From contig JAUZSH010000031.1 in the NCBI GenBank assembly GCA_030949605.1, positions 1 through 64,000 on the forward strand: a DNA stretch of 64,000 bases, written 5' to 3'. Below, one piece after another: positions 34,699 to 43,002 of the stretch; the first letter of the stretch is position 1; every line of letters begins with the position of its first letter. The notes beneath the pieces are model-generated. The model was given only the letters and a program-made list of their open reading frames with translations, was not told the origin of the DNA and did no database searches. Both the position numbers and the translations under genes were made by a program. The DNA comes from Ghiorsea sp. (lineage in GTDB: Bacteria > Pseudomonadota > Zetaproteobacteria > Mariprofundales > Mariprofundaceae).

Positions 34699-36200
34699 CT
34701 CACCTCACACAAACACTATGGTTGATGTTCAAGCTTAAACGCACACAATCTGAACCTGAGAAACAAAAGCTACAAACCCAGCTCACCCATAAGCTTGCCC
34801 AAGGTCGGGGCTTGCCCATGAAAATCGGACAAATCATGGCTGGCATGAATGATGACCATGCGCTGCAAAGCTTAACCCAAAGTGTTGAGCCATGGTCAAA
34901 GCAACGCATCATCCCCATCTTAGAGCAGACTTGGGGCAGCCCTTGGCATGATATACTGCAACAATTTGATGCTAGTCTAGCCGCAGCATCCTTAGGGCAA
35001 GTTCACCATGCCGTGTTAAAAACAGGTGAAAAGGTTGCCATCAAAGTGCAATACCCTGATATTGCTCAAGCTGTGAAAGCAGAATTAAGTATTGCTGGTT
35101 TGATGCCCCGCGCTGGCCCTGTCAAACGCTGGGACTTTGATATGACAGCTTACAAAGCAAGTTTAAACGCCAACATGGCTAAAGAGCTTGATTATATTCA
35201 CGAAATGCAAACCCAAGATACGTTTCGCCAACACGTGCATGTTCAAGGCTTACATATCCCCCAAGTTTTTCCCGATTTATGTCGGCGTAATGTTTTGGCT
35301 CAAGATTGGGTGCAGGGTGTTCGTTTGGCGGAGGTCGCCAAGCATTGGACTAAGCTACAATGCCTAAGCATTGCCCGCACTTTAATGCAAACCATGTTCC
35401 AAAGTTTATTCAAACATGGGCTTGTGCATGGCGACCCTCACCCTGGCAATTATCTATTTGAAGCCACCACACCACATCCAACAGTTCACCTCTTGGATTT
35501 TGGTTGCATAATTGATGTGGGTGATGTGCCACGAAAAGCTTTGTTACAATTGATTCTCACCAGCCGAGGTGAGATGCAAATCGACCCACTACAAGGCTTT
35601 GTCGCCTTAGGTTTTGATGCCCTTAAACTACAAGCCATTGAGGCTAAGCTTCCTGCACTGATGCAAACCATTTTCCGCCCATTTATCATCGATAAACCCT
35701 TTGATTTAAGCACTTGGCATCCTGCACAAGAAGTTGAAACATTGCTTGGTCAACAAAAGTGGTTGTTTCGTGCGGCTGGCCCTGCCGATTTATTCTTATT
35801 GATGCGCACCTTTCAGGGCTTAACCCAGCAATTGATTTTACTGCAAAGCCAACTGCCTTGGTTTCCACTACTCAAACAAGCCTTGGGTGACGCTTATATC
35901 AAAGCAGTGCAACAGCAACATATCGTAAAAGCCGTCGTCTTACCCCAAGCCAAAGGCTCTGCGACAACCCTGTATGTAGAAGTCTATCAAGGTGATAAGC
36001 CACATATTCATTTCACCTTACCTGCGGCAAGTGCCTTAAATTTAGAAGATTTAATACCTGAAAGTGCCAAAGCCGTGATTGCTCAACAAAATATTGATAT
36101 TCAAGCCATCAGCCAAGGTTTACAAGAGAAAGGACTAGAGCCATCTACCCTGCTAGATATTCAAGATAGTGATAAGCGATACCACCTTTATCTAAAATAA
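34683..36200 (+). CDS. ABC1/AarF/UbiB-family atypical kinase
   Basis: 505 residues. ABC1-specific KxGQ motif (LPMKIGQIMAG), Ala-rich loop (ASLAAASLGQVHHAVL), VAIKVQYPDI with the ATP-binding Lys, the ELDYIHEM helix, catalytic LVHGDPHPGN and metal LLDFGCIID are all present. UbiB-like members support ubiquinone synthesis; others act in lipid and stress processes. No ubi genes are adjacent, and the coupling to the VOC-like protein and position inside the Roadblock block suggest a different role. The stop codon is the first part of mini-element C1. Confidence 0.93.
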   Translation: MLSRLTHLTQTLWLMFKLKRTQSEPEKQKLQTQLTHKLAQGRGLPMKIGQIMAGMNDDHALQSLTQSVEPWSKQRIIPILEQTWGSPWHDILQQFDASLAAASLGQVHHAVLKTGEKVAIKVQYPDIAQAVKAELSIAGLMPRAGPVKRWDFDMTAYKASLNANMAKELDYIHEMQTQDTFRQHVHVQGLHIPQVFPDLCRRNVLAQDWVQGVRLAEVAKHWTKLQCLSIARTLMQTMFQSLFKHGLVHGDPHPGNYLFEATTPHPTVHLLDFGCIIDVGDVPRKALLQLILTSRGEMQIDPLQGFVALGFDALKLQAIEAKLPALMQTIFRPFIIDKPFDLSTWHPAQEVETLLGQQKWLFRAAGPADLFLLMRTFQGLTQQLILLQSQLPWFPLLKQALGDAYIKAVQQQHIVKAVVLPQAKGSATTLYVEVYQGDKPHIHFTLPAASALNLEDLIPESAKAVIAQQNIDIQAISQGLQEKGLEPSTLLDIQDSDKRYHLYLK

Positions 36201-36468
36201 CTGATGTTACGCACTTTGTTGAGAAAGAATAACTCCACTCTCATTTGTAGCGCGTAGATTTCAGTTTTACCTTTATTCGTTAAAATGAAACGGTAATACT
36301 GCGATCTCAATATAGAAAGTGGGGTTTTAGCCCCGCATGAGAAGCACCATCATGCATGCGCGACTAAAGTCGCACTTCCTCAATCATGACTTTCTGCCAT
36401 ATGTTTTCTCGCTCCTGTGTTCTTGCGTGGAAATGACGAATTTTAGCCCGACTGCGTAACATCAGTTA
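36198..36468. repeat. Mini-element family C, copy 1 (271 bp)
   Basis: Inverted ends TAACTGATGTTACGCA and its complement TGCGTAACATCAGTTA. No gene inside; contains palindromes of the type GTGGGGTTTTAGCCCCGC. Its first three bases are the stop codon of the ABC1 kinase gene. Confidence 0.82.
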
Positions 36469-36881
36469 AGATATAAGCTTGGATGGATGCCCGACAAAAG
36501 AACTCGGGCATGACGGTAAATCAATTCATGATTCACTATGGCTCTTGCATGGAAACGAGGCACCTTAGAGCCACTTGCAAAAATTATGTTGATGGTAAGT
36601 CAGGAAACTTATGCGGTTATTTTCATAGGAAGTGAGGCTTTAGCCTCGCCTTCTTTTGAATAGGTGTAAGGGTTTTGCTAAAAATCAAGCCAAACCCTTG
36701 CGCTTAGCTTTAGAGCAGGGCTAACACCCTATAGTCATTCATGAATAGACTTACCGTCATACTCGCGCAGAGCCTGCCCCCCGCGAAGGCGTGGGGCGGG
36801 CATCCATCAACTTATCATGCCTAGCAATTTGTGGATTCCCTTCTTCAAGAGAATGACGGTAGAAGGTAAAGATTAAATACT
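36469..36881. other. Repeat-rich non-coding stretch
   Basis: No gene seen. Contains a REP-like palindrome GGAAGTGAGGCTTTAGCC (from 36628; also at 28111, 41508 and 57987). The tract after it shares words with element D (about 41530-41590). A GTCAT...CCCGCGAAGGCGTGGGGCGGG repeat (about 36753-36803) precedes the GTPase gene end. Confidence 0.6.
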
Positions 36882-37427
36882 TTATAGCTCCATATCATCA
36901 GCTTCATCCCCCGCTAACACCTCTTGCAACAACGCCATAATTAAAAACCTAGCATCCTTCCCTTCCCTGGCATCCACGGCAAACATGGGTGTATTACCCA
37001 AATCAAGCATTTCTGCAATGGCATTCAGGCTTTTTGCTTCAGGCAAATCTTGTTTACTCACCCCAACCACCATCTGCATACCTGGCATTTCTTTATAGGT
37101 TTTTAACATAATTTTCGCTTCAGAAAGAGCCCGATCTGATGCACCATCCACAAGAAAAATAGTGCCCAATGCACCCTTGGACATGATTTTCCACATAAAT
37201 GCAAACCGAGCTTGACCGGGGGTGCCAAATAAATGCACATCCAATTCATCATCGACATGCAAAATGCCAAAGTCCATACCTACGGTTGTCATCGCTTTAA
37301 ACTTCGCCAATTCACCTGTTGTTGGCACATCTTTCCCTGAAAATTGTTCATCACTGACATATTGAATAAACGTGGTTTTACCCGAACCAAAAGGACCCGA
37401 CACCATGATTTTTGCTACTTCTGCCAT
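36882..37427 (-). CDS. Small GTPase, COG2229/CvnD-type
   Basis: 181 residues. Walker A GPFGSGKT at 11-18. The switch region TTVGMDFGILHVDDELDVHL leads to FGTPGQARF in place of the canonical DxxG, as usual in the COG2229 group. GVSKQDLPEA replaces NKxD. This group includes CvnD of Streptomyces conservons, which works with a Roadblock protein (CvnB). The gene starts one base after the PATAN-like gene stop (operon). Together with the five Roadblock proteins nearby it forms a likely GTPase switch. Bases and motifs are complete; nucleotide hydrolysis is expected but not certain. Confidence 0.9.
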   Translation of the reverse strand: MAEVAKIMVSGPFGSGKTTFIQYVSDEQFSGKDVPTTGELAKFKAMTTVGMDFGILHVDDELDVHLFGTPGQARFAFMWKIMSKGALGTIFLVDGASDRALSEAKIMLKTYKEMPGMQMVVGVSKQDLPEAKSLNAIAEMLDLGNTPMFAVDAREGKDARFLIMALLQEVLAGDEADDMEL

Positions 37428-37428
37428 G

Positions 37429-38055
37429 TTATCTCATCCTCTTAGCTTGAAATCGACTTAATATTCTTGAGGCAACATTCACCTTTTTCGTTTGCTCTTC
37501 TTGCTTGGGTGCAGCTCGCAAATAGCCCAATAAAAAAACCAGCAACACCGTACGTGCGCGTTTATTCAATTCTTCTTGATTTAAATCACCTAAGAAAAAC
37601 ATTTTCACCTCAAAGCTGGGTACTCCCAAGCTCAGCTGGTATAAAAATAAATACGTTGCTTCATCAGCAAAATCGAAGCGGTGAACAGGGCAATTTTTAA
37701 GCAGCATCGGTGGTAAATGACTAAATACCTTCTGATATACAGCCACCCGTGTATCCAAAGACAAGTCACGCAAAGCATCCGACAAAGCAATCCACGGTGC
37801 AATCCTACCATACTTAAGATCAGCAATAGCATCCGGATCCCAAGCAAACCGCTGCACAGGCTGGGCAAGGAAACGCTGCAAAAGAGGGAGCATCGGTGTT
37901 TCACCGGCAACAAAACCACCTTCATGAAAACATAAAGACTCTTTCTCTCCCCCTGTAAACTGTACATGCAATTGACCTGTTAATTTTTGTAAAAAAATTC
38001 GCCGCAGCAAAGATATATGCTTCAAGCCTTGTTCACCTTGCGAAATATAATTCAA
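37429..38055 (-). CDS. PATAN/DUF4388-like protein, partner of the GTPase
   Basis: 208 residues; TTG start at 38055 directly after AGGAGGTCAG. The N-terminal 70 residues follow the PATAN/DUF4388 pattern (ISLLRRIFLQKLTGQLHVQF, then SLCFHEGGFVAGETPML). A helical middle (IALSDALRDLSLDTRVAVYQ) and a C-terminal helix-rich part with basic end (ASRILSRFQAKRMR) follow. PATAN domains are common in gliding, polarity and two-component proteins. Expressed with the GTPase; divergent from the phosphatase-fusion gene. Confidence 0.65.
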   Translation of the reverse strand: MNYISQGEQGLKHISLLRRIFLQKLTGQLHVQFTGGEKESLCFHEGGFVAGETPMLPLLQRFLAQPVQRFAWDPDAIADLKYGRIAPWIALSDALRDLSLDTRVAVYQKVFSHLPPMLLKNCPVHRFDFADEATYLFLYQLSLGVPSFEVKMFFLGDLNQEELNKRARTVLLVFLLGYLRAAPKQEEQTKKVNVASRILSRFQAKRMR

Positions 38056-38170
38056 ACTGACCTCCTCATGTGAATGTAAATAATTGAAAGGTTGACAAGA
38101 TTGCCCAATAAATCAAAGATTAATTTCCAATTTCAACACGAATATCTTTTCAAGTAAACAAGGTTGCTGC

Positions 38171-39748
38171 ATGTACTCCAAAACTATTGATGTTATCCAA
38201 CATCCACTCGCCATTGATACAAATATTATTATTGAGCTATTATCTCTACCTGTGAAACCATTATCACACGGTAGCGCATTTTCTGGCAAGCCTGGAACAC
38301 TATTGCATTACAATCAGCATTTCGTTCTCAAGCGACAACAAAACCTTCATTTCTCTTCACAAGTCATCGCCACGGCCTGGGCAAGTAAAAAATATGAACA
38401 TGAACAACAACACCATCTCTACCCACCTGAAAAGACATGGTTTAGCCTAGAAACTGAAGAGGGTTGGACTGTTGCCAACATCACCCCTTATTTACAAATC
38501 GTACACACTTTGATAAACAAAGATGACGCTATTCCTCTTAAACTAAGTTATTTAACAGCCATTACTGATATCTACCTTGCCTATGGTGCAAAAAATAATA
38601 TGCGGTTAGATGAAGGTTTATCTAATTTTGGTCTCGCTGAGAATGGTCAAATGTATTATATTGATGATGATTTTTATACTTGGGATCACCTACTCTCTTT
38701 CACCAATATGGTCGCCTTATGGATTCGTTTATTTTCATCTTCATGGCTACAACTCGACATTGCCCAAGAATTTGGCAAAAAAATCAGGCAGCAGTTGGAT
38801 TTACATTTTGCAGAACATTCGGGCGTGGATTATCCCCTCATTCTTGTTGAACATTTAAAACAGCCGTTTTTGAATGCTCAAGGCAAAATATGTATGCAAA
38901 GCATATGTGCGGCATTAACCGCCCAGCCTGAACACACACCACACATCATTGCCCCTCAGGGCTTCAAAGCTATGCCTTCACCCTCTACCATTGAGCCATG
39001 GTTTTCAGAACACGAGCCCATAGCTATGATTAGTGATATTCATGCCAACATGCCTGCATTAGACGCTGTGCTTGATGATATTCAAGCATTGGGTATCCAG
39101 CGCATTCTTTGTATGGGTGATATTGTTGGTTACGGGCCTCACCCGTCTGAATGCATTCAACGGCTACAACAAGAAAATATTTTTATCGTTCGCGGCAATC
39201 ATGATCACATGATCGGCAGCGGTAAAGATTTTAGTCATGGTAGCCAATCCAGTTTACATGTTGCCCACTGGACGATGGCTGCGACCAACAAAGCTGAGCG
39301 TGAATGGCTGGCAAAACTACCCTTACAGTTTCGTCATCATGATGTCATGCTTGTTCATGGTGCGCCACGCGACCCAACATTTTTTAATGCTTATGTCTAC
39401 GAACGCACGGCTGAATCCAATTTACTCTGGATGCATGAACAGCAACTACCACTTTGCTTTCATGGTCACTCACACCTTCAAGGCATGTATAGCCTGCAAG
39501 CGCATCAAGTTTCTCTACGCAAAAGCCTTGGTGTACACCCACTCAATCATAGTATCCATATGATTTGCCCTGGTGCTGTGGGTCAGCCGCGCAGTGGTAA
39601 TCCAGGTGCTGAATATGCCATTTATGACCCCGCCCAAAATGAAATCACTTTTAAACGCTTGGATTATGATATTTCACAAGTCACCAAGGATATGCAACGA
39701 TTCAACTTTCCCGAACAACTTATCACCCGACTTGAGCAAGGATTTTAA
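38171..39748 (+). CDS. Fusion: kinase-like N-terminal domain plus calcineurin-like phosphoesterase
   Basis: 525 residues. Part 1 (about 1-270) ends with a catalytic-loop-like segment near 143-163: RLDEGLSNFGLAENGQMYYI followed by DDDF. This resembles the D....N and D(F/D)D core of kinase folds such as ABC1 or aminoglycoside kinases, but no clear P-loop Lys/Glu pair is certain. Part 2 (from about 280) has all metallophosphoesterase motifs: MISDIHANMPALDAV, MGDIVGYGPHPSECI, RGNHDHMIG, LVHGAP and HGHSHLQGMY. The second half is like stand-alone YfcE/MJ0936-type phosphodiesterases. The combination is rare, and the position next to a GTPase unit suggests a switch that adds and removes a phosphate. 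Confidence 0.85.
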   Translation: MYSKTIDVIQHPLAIDTNIIIELLSLPVKPLSHGSAFSGKPGTLLHYNQHFVLKRQQNLHFSSQVIATAWASKKYEHEQQHHLYPPEKTWFSLETEEGWTVANITPYLQIVHTLINKDDAIPLKLSYLTAITDIYLAYGAKNNMRLDEGLSNFGLAENGQMYYIDDDFYTWDHLLSFTNMVALWIRLFSSSWLQLDIAQEFGKKIRQQLDLHFAEHSGVDYPLILVEHLKQPFLNAQGKICMQSICAALTAQPEHTPHIIAPQGFKAMPSPSTIEPWFSEHEPIAMISDIHANMPALDAVLDDIQALGIQRILCMGDIVGYGPHPSECIQRLQQENIFIVRGNHDHMIGSGKDFSHGSQSSLHVAHWTMAATNKAEREWLAKLPLQFRHHDVMLVHGAPRDPTFFNAYVYERTAESNLLWMHEQQLPLCFHGHSHLQGMYSLQAHQVSLRKSLGVHPLNHSIHMICPGAVGQPRSGNPGAEYAIYDPAQNEITFKRLDYDISQVTKDMQRFNFPEQLITRLEQGF

Positions 39749-39877
39749 TTGAACAAACATTCAAGTCACTTTATGCATTCCCATGCTCCTGCGTAGATTA
39801 AATTCAAAAAGTCATAAGCTATTGATATGTTGAAATAATATCATGTTTTCAGCCGTATAAAGTGCAAAGATTTTACT

Positions 39878-40009
39878 AGGGAAGCTCTGAATAAGTCTGG
39901 ATGAAGCAGATTGTATTTCAGGGCATTCAAAATTCAGGCGTGTGTTGCAAGTAATAGCAAAGCTATTGCTCAAACGCACAACGCAGAGTTTGGATGCACT
40001 GGACACAAT
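39878..40009. repeat. Repeat E, copy 2 (left part)
   Basis: Begins GGGAAGCTCTGAATAAGTC, whose complement ends the other copy at 26640. From 39944 it matches 26544-26610 (shared tract through AGAGTTTGGATGCACTGGAC). ISa copy 3 is inserted at 40010. Repeat E looks like an IS remnant or MITE with those ends. Confidence 0.65.
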
Positions 40010-40018
40010 AGACATCTT

Positions 40019-41139
40019 TCCTAAATAAACCCATATCTCATATTGACTAAAGCCGCCACGACCCGCCAATTTAAGCCATAGTTTTTGTGTTTCCCCCGAT
40101 ATACCTCTTTGACTATTCTGAATATTTTACAAAATCGGTTAATGTTTTCAATGAGAATACGCTTCTTTGATAAGGATTTATTGAAGCTCTTATCTTCCTT
40201 TGAACGCTCAACTCCTTTCTGTTTTTTTATCGGTGTCATGGAGTTCTCATGATATTTTTTAAGCCCTTGATAGCCTGAATCCTTACATTGAGCGGGTATC
40301 TTTTTTTTTAAAAATGATTTAAAATTGATGTCGGATGATGTTTGTTCTCATCATATTGAATAAAAACAGCCTTTTATGACCGAATCATTTAGCCATTTAA
40401 TGAAAATTACGGTATCGATTTTCAACTTTTTGCTTAAGTTGGTTGTAGATTGAAATTCATAGGATAATCAGAATCGTGATGTATATCCTTATCTCATTGA
40501 TTTATAAGGATAAAATAACCAATAAAATGATAAAACATACCCGCTCAATGTAAGTGAATCAGCTAAGAGTTTAGAATTTGGGTGAATAGGAAGGCGACTT
40601 TCTTTAAATACGCTGAAGTCATGCTTTTTCCCTTTTGCACAAACAACCGATAAAACCTTTCCTGTTGTAGCGCAAGCTATGATTTGAGCTTTAATCGTAT
40701 GGCTTTTTTTCTTGCCTGAGTAATATTGTTTTTGATGTTTTACAGGACGCTCTATGGGTTGTTCTGATACATCTACAATCAATGTTTCCCTTTTATTATC
40801 AATAAGATCTAGTCGGCTAGGAAGTTTTTCAACGTTAGCTATGATCCTCACATAACGGCTATATACCTTGTGACAGTAGGACTCTTGTATTCCAAAAACA
40901 TTGCCAAGAACTTGAAAGGTTGGATAGTGGCGAATATAGTAAAGTGCTAACAAGATACAATCTTGCAATGATACTCTAGAACTTTTCAGACCGCGCCTTT
41001 TCAGAGGGTTAAGCTTCTTTTCATTTTCAATATGTTGCTTTATTTTATCATATAAATCTGAAAAGTTTTTTTGCGTTATTCCTGTCATACGCAAAAATTT
41101 TTGAGGCTTACAGTGGATGATTTCTTTGTAGGGTTTCAT
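40019..41139 (-). pseudogene. ISa copy 3 transposase, split by mini-element A3
   Basis: N-terminal part from ATG at 41139 (MKPYKEIIHCKPQKFLRMTG) through NSKLLADS. Then the mini-element. Then GYQGLKKYHENSMTPIKKQK to the natural end ALVNMRYGFI at 40021. The insertion falls right after the second catalytic Asp (LLADS). Apart from that the sequence is as good as copy 2. Confidence 0.88.
40282..40554 (-). repeat. Mini-element family A, copy 3 (273 bp), with 6-bp target duplication
   Basis: Ends CTTACATTGAGCGGGTAT and complement. Direct repeats TGAATC at 40276-40281 and 40555-40560 show a 6-bp duplication, which proves that the element moved by transposition. Opposite orientation to copies 1 and 2. 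Confidence 0.93.
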
Positions 41140-41241
41140 GATGCATACATCATACACAGACCGTGTATCTGAGGTAGGGTTAATAACCAATAAGAGAATC
41201 ACGTTATTTAGGAAAGATGTCTAATGCTTTTTAAGCAAGCC

Positions 41242-41410
41242 CTAGCCCGCATTATTCATAAATCGTCGTGATGATTGCGTAGAACCTTTGTTTGCAACGC
41301 GTTTTGAAGAAATTGATTCGTAGCTGTGCTTACGAACAATGGATGAAAAATTTGTTGCGAATAAAGGGGCAAGCAAGGGCGAGACAGTATTTATGAATAA
41401 TACGGGCTAG
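41242..41410. repeat. Mini-element family B, copy 3
   Basis: CTAGCCCGCATTATTCATAA to ATGAATAATACGGGCTAG. Same body as B4 300 bases away, with which it brackets the D element. Confidence 0.85.
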
Positions 41411-41415
41411 TTAGA

Positions 41416-41647
41416 GCTTACTCAAAAAGTGTAGTAGATGGCACGAGGCTCTTATTAAGCCACAAAAAGTACAGGGGAACACAGCGTTATTACTACTTTC
41501 AGCTCTTGGAAGTGAGGCTTTAGCCTCGCCCTCATTTAAACAGGTGCAAGGTTTTTACCAGAAACCAAGCCAAACCCTTGCACTTTACGCTATAAGAACA
41601 ACGTGTTTTCTGTTTTACATTCATATGTTGCGACTTTTTGAGTTTAA
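41416..41647. repeat. Mini-element family D, copy 1
   Basis: Inverted ends: ACTCAAAAAGT (41420-41430) and ACTTTTTGAGT (41633-41643). A REP-like GGAAGTGAGGCTTTAGCC (41508-41525) and an AAGCCAAACCCTTGC hairpin lie inside. Similar sequence at 28014 and, for its right part, near 36628-36710. No gene. Confidence 0.65.
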
Positions 41648-41648
41648 T

Positions 41649-41817
41649 CTAGCCCGCATTATTCATAAATCGTCGTGATGATTGCGCAGAAACTTTGTTT
41701 GCAACGCGTTTTGAAGAAATTGATTCGTAGCTGTGCTTACGAACAATGGATGAAAAATTTGTTGCGAATAAAGGGGCAAGCAAGGGCGAGACAGTATTTA
41801 TGAATAATGCGGGCTAG
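41649..41817. repeat. Mini-element family B, copy 4
   Basis: CTAGCCCGCATTATTCATAA to ATGAATAATGCGGGCTAG, ending exactly one base before the stop codon of rfaE2 (41818-41820). Confidence 0.88.
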
Positions 41818-42345
41818 TTACGAAGCTTTGATGCGCTCAATCAACTTGGAAGACGAATAACCATCCAGAAACGGCACGACAATCACTTCGCCACCAGCAT
41901 CGCGCACTTCCTTTGCACCGACAATTTCATCAGCAGTATAATCACCACCTTTGACCAACACATCAGGCAACAGCATGGTAATTAAATTTTGCGGCGTATC
42001 TTCTTCAAATGCCACCACTGCATCAATCGACTTTAGACCATTGAGCATGGCAGCCCTATCATTTAACGGGTTAATCGGGCGGCTATCACCTTTAAGCCGT
42101 GAAATTGAAGCATCAGCATTCAAACCTAAAACCAACACATCACCCAAAGCTTGGGCATCTTCTAAATATTTGATATGACCAGGGTGTAACAAATCAAAGC
42201 AACCATTGGTAAACACCACTTTTTTACCTTGATCTGCCCAAATTTGCCTAAGTTTTAACGCTTCATCCCAGCTTAATAAGTGGTTCAACTTATCACCCAA
42301 GCAATCGAAAAACAAATCATGATAATCAATATATAAAGCAACCAA
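41818..42345 (-). CDS. rfaE2: D-glycero-beta-D-manno-heptose 1-phosphate adenylyltransferase
   Basis: Cytidylyltransferase-fold enzyme that activates heptose phosphate to ADP-heptose for lipopolysaccharide core synthesis. Motifs: VVFTNGCFDLLHPGHIKYLE (HxGH), LVLGLNADASISRLKG, RPINPLNDRAAMLNGL and the C-terminal LVKGGDYTADEIVGA and DGYSSSKLIERI. It corresponds to the C-terminal half of E. coli HldE; the kinase half is separate and not in the window. The start is uncertain: the frame opens with TTG at 42345, but a shorter protein from LLSWDEALKLRQ is equally possible. Last gene of the dapE operon; mini-element B4 abuts its stop. Confidence 0.93.
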   Translation of the reverse strand: MVALYIDYHDLFFDCLGDKLNHLLSWDEALKLRQIWADQGKKVVFTNGCFDLLHPGHIKYLEDAQALGDVLVLGLNADASISRLKGDSRPINPLNDRAAMLNGLKSIDAVVAFEEDTPQNLITMLLPDVLVKGGDYTADEIVGAKEVRDAGGEVIVVPFLDGYSSSKLIERIKAS

Positions 42346-42411
42346 GGTTGTTTTTTTTGAGGTTTATTCCACTGTTCTGGTGGCTCATTGTCTTCCAAAT
42401 CTTCATGCATT

Positions 42412-43002
42412 CTATGACTCTCGTTCAGAACCAAACATGGTTTCATCAATCAAGCTGCACAAAATATGCAGACAAGTGATATGCATTTCTTGCACGCGTG
42501 CAGTCGATGAGTGGTTGATATTGATGCTCACTGTTACACTAGGGTGTTGACCAAGTTCACCACCATCTTTCCCCGTCAATACAATCACATCCATACCAAT
42601 CGCTTGAGCCTTAGTCACAGCTTGAATCACATTCTTCGAATGACCACTGGTAGAAATACCCAATAGCACATCACCCTTGCGACCCAAAGCTTCCGTTTGC
42701 CTTGCAAAAATAGAGTTAAAGCTAAAGTCATTTGAAATACTGGTAATCACCGAAGCATCGTTGACCATGGCAAATGCAGCGAGGGCAGGGCGATTGATTT
42801 CAAAGCGGTTGACCAATTCGGCCACAAAATGTTGCGCATCTGAAGCCGATCCACCATTACCACAAACTAAAATTTTACCATCATGGCGCAAACAAGATAC
42901 CATCACTTCTGCAGCTTGTAGCAAATCATCATCCAACACATTCAAACACTGCTTTCGCAGCACAATACCCGCTTCTAATGCTTCATGAATTATTTTTTTC
43001 AT
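42412..43002 (-). CDS. gmhA: Phosphoheptose isomerase (sedoheptulose-7-phosphate isomerase)
   Basis: 196 residues, SIS-domain enzyme of ADP-heptose synthesis. CGNGGSASDAQHFVAELVNR, STSGHSKNVIQA, LTGKDGGELGQ and VQEMHITCLHILCSLI are diagnostic. Overlaps the radical SAM gene by four bases. Works one step before the heptose kinase and RfaE2, so the two heptose genes sit together at the operon end. Confidence 0.96.
   Translation of the reverse strand: MKKIIHEALEAGIVLRKQCLNVLDDDLLQAAEVMVSCLRHDGKILVCGNGGSASDAQHFVAELVNRFEINRPALAAFAMVNDASVITSISNDFSFNSIFARQTEALGRKGDVLLGISTSGHSKNVIQAVTKAQAIGMDVIVLTGKDGGELGQHPSVTVSININHSSTARVQEMHITCLHILCSLIDETMFGSERES

Larger units (their letters stand above)
40010..41222 (-). 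mobile_element. IS5-type element ISa, copy 3, interrupted by mini-element A3
   Basis: Complete ends and 3-bp target duplication AAT (40007-40009 and 41223-41225). Removing mini-element A3 and its 6-bp duplication (279 bases) gives exactly 934 bp, the length of copy 2. Confidence 0.9.

Noticed and set aside
38056-38170. Divergent promoter with TTGACA box between the PATAN-like and phosphatase genes
   Set aside because: A TTGACA is present, but no -10 box at proper spacing is convincing, so no promoter feature is claimed.
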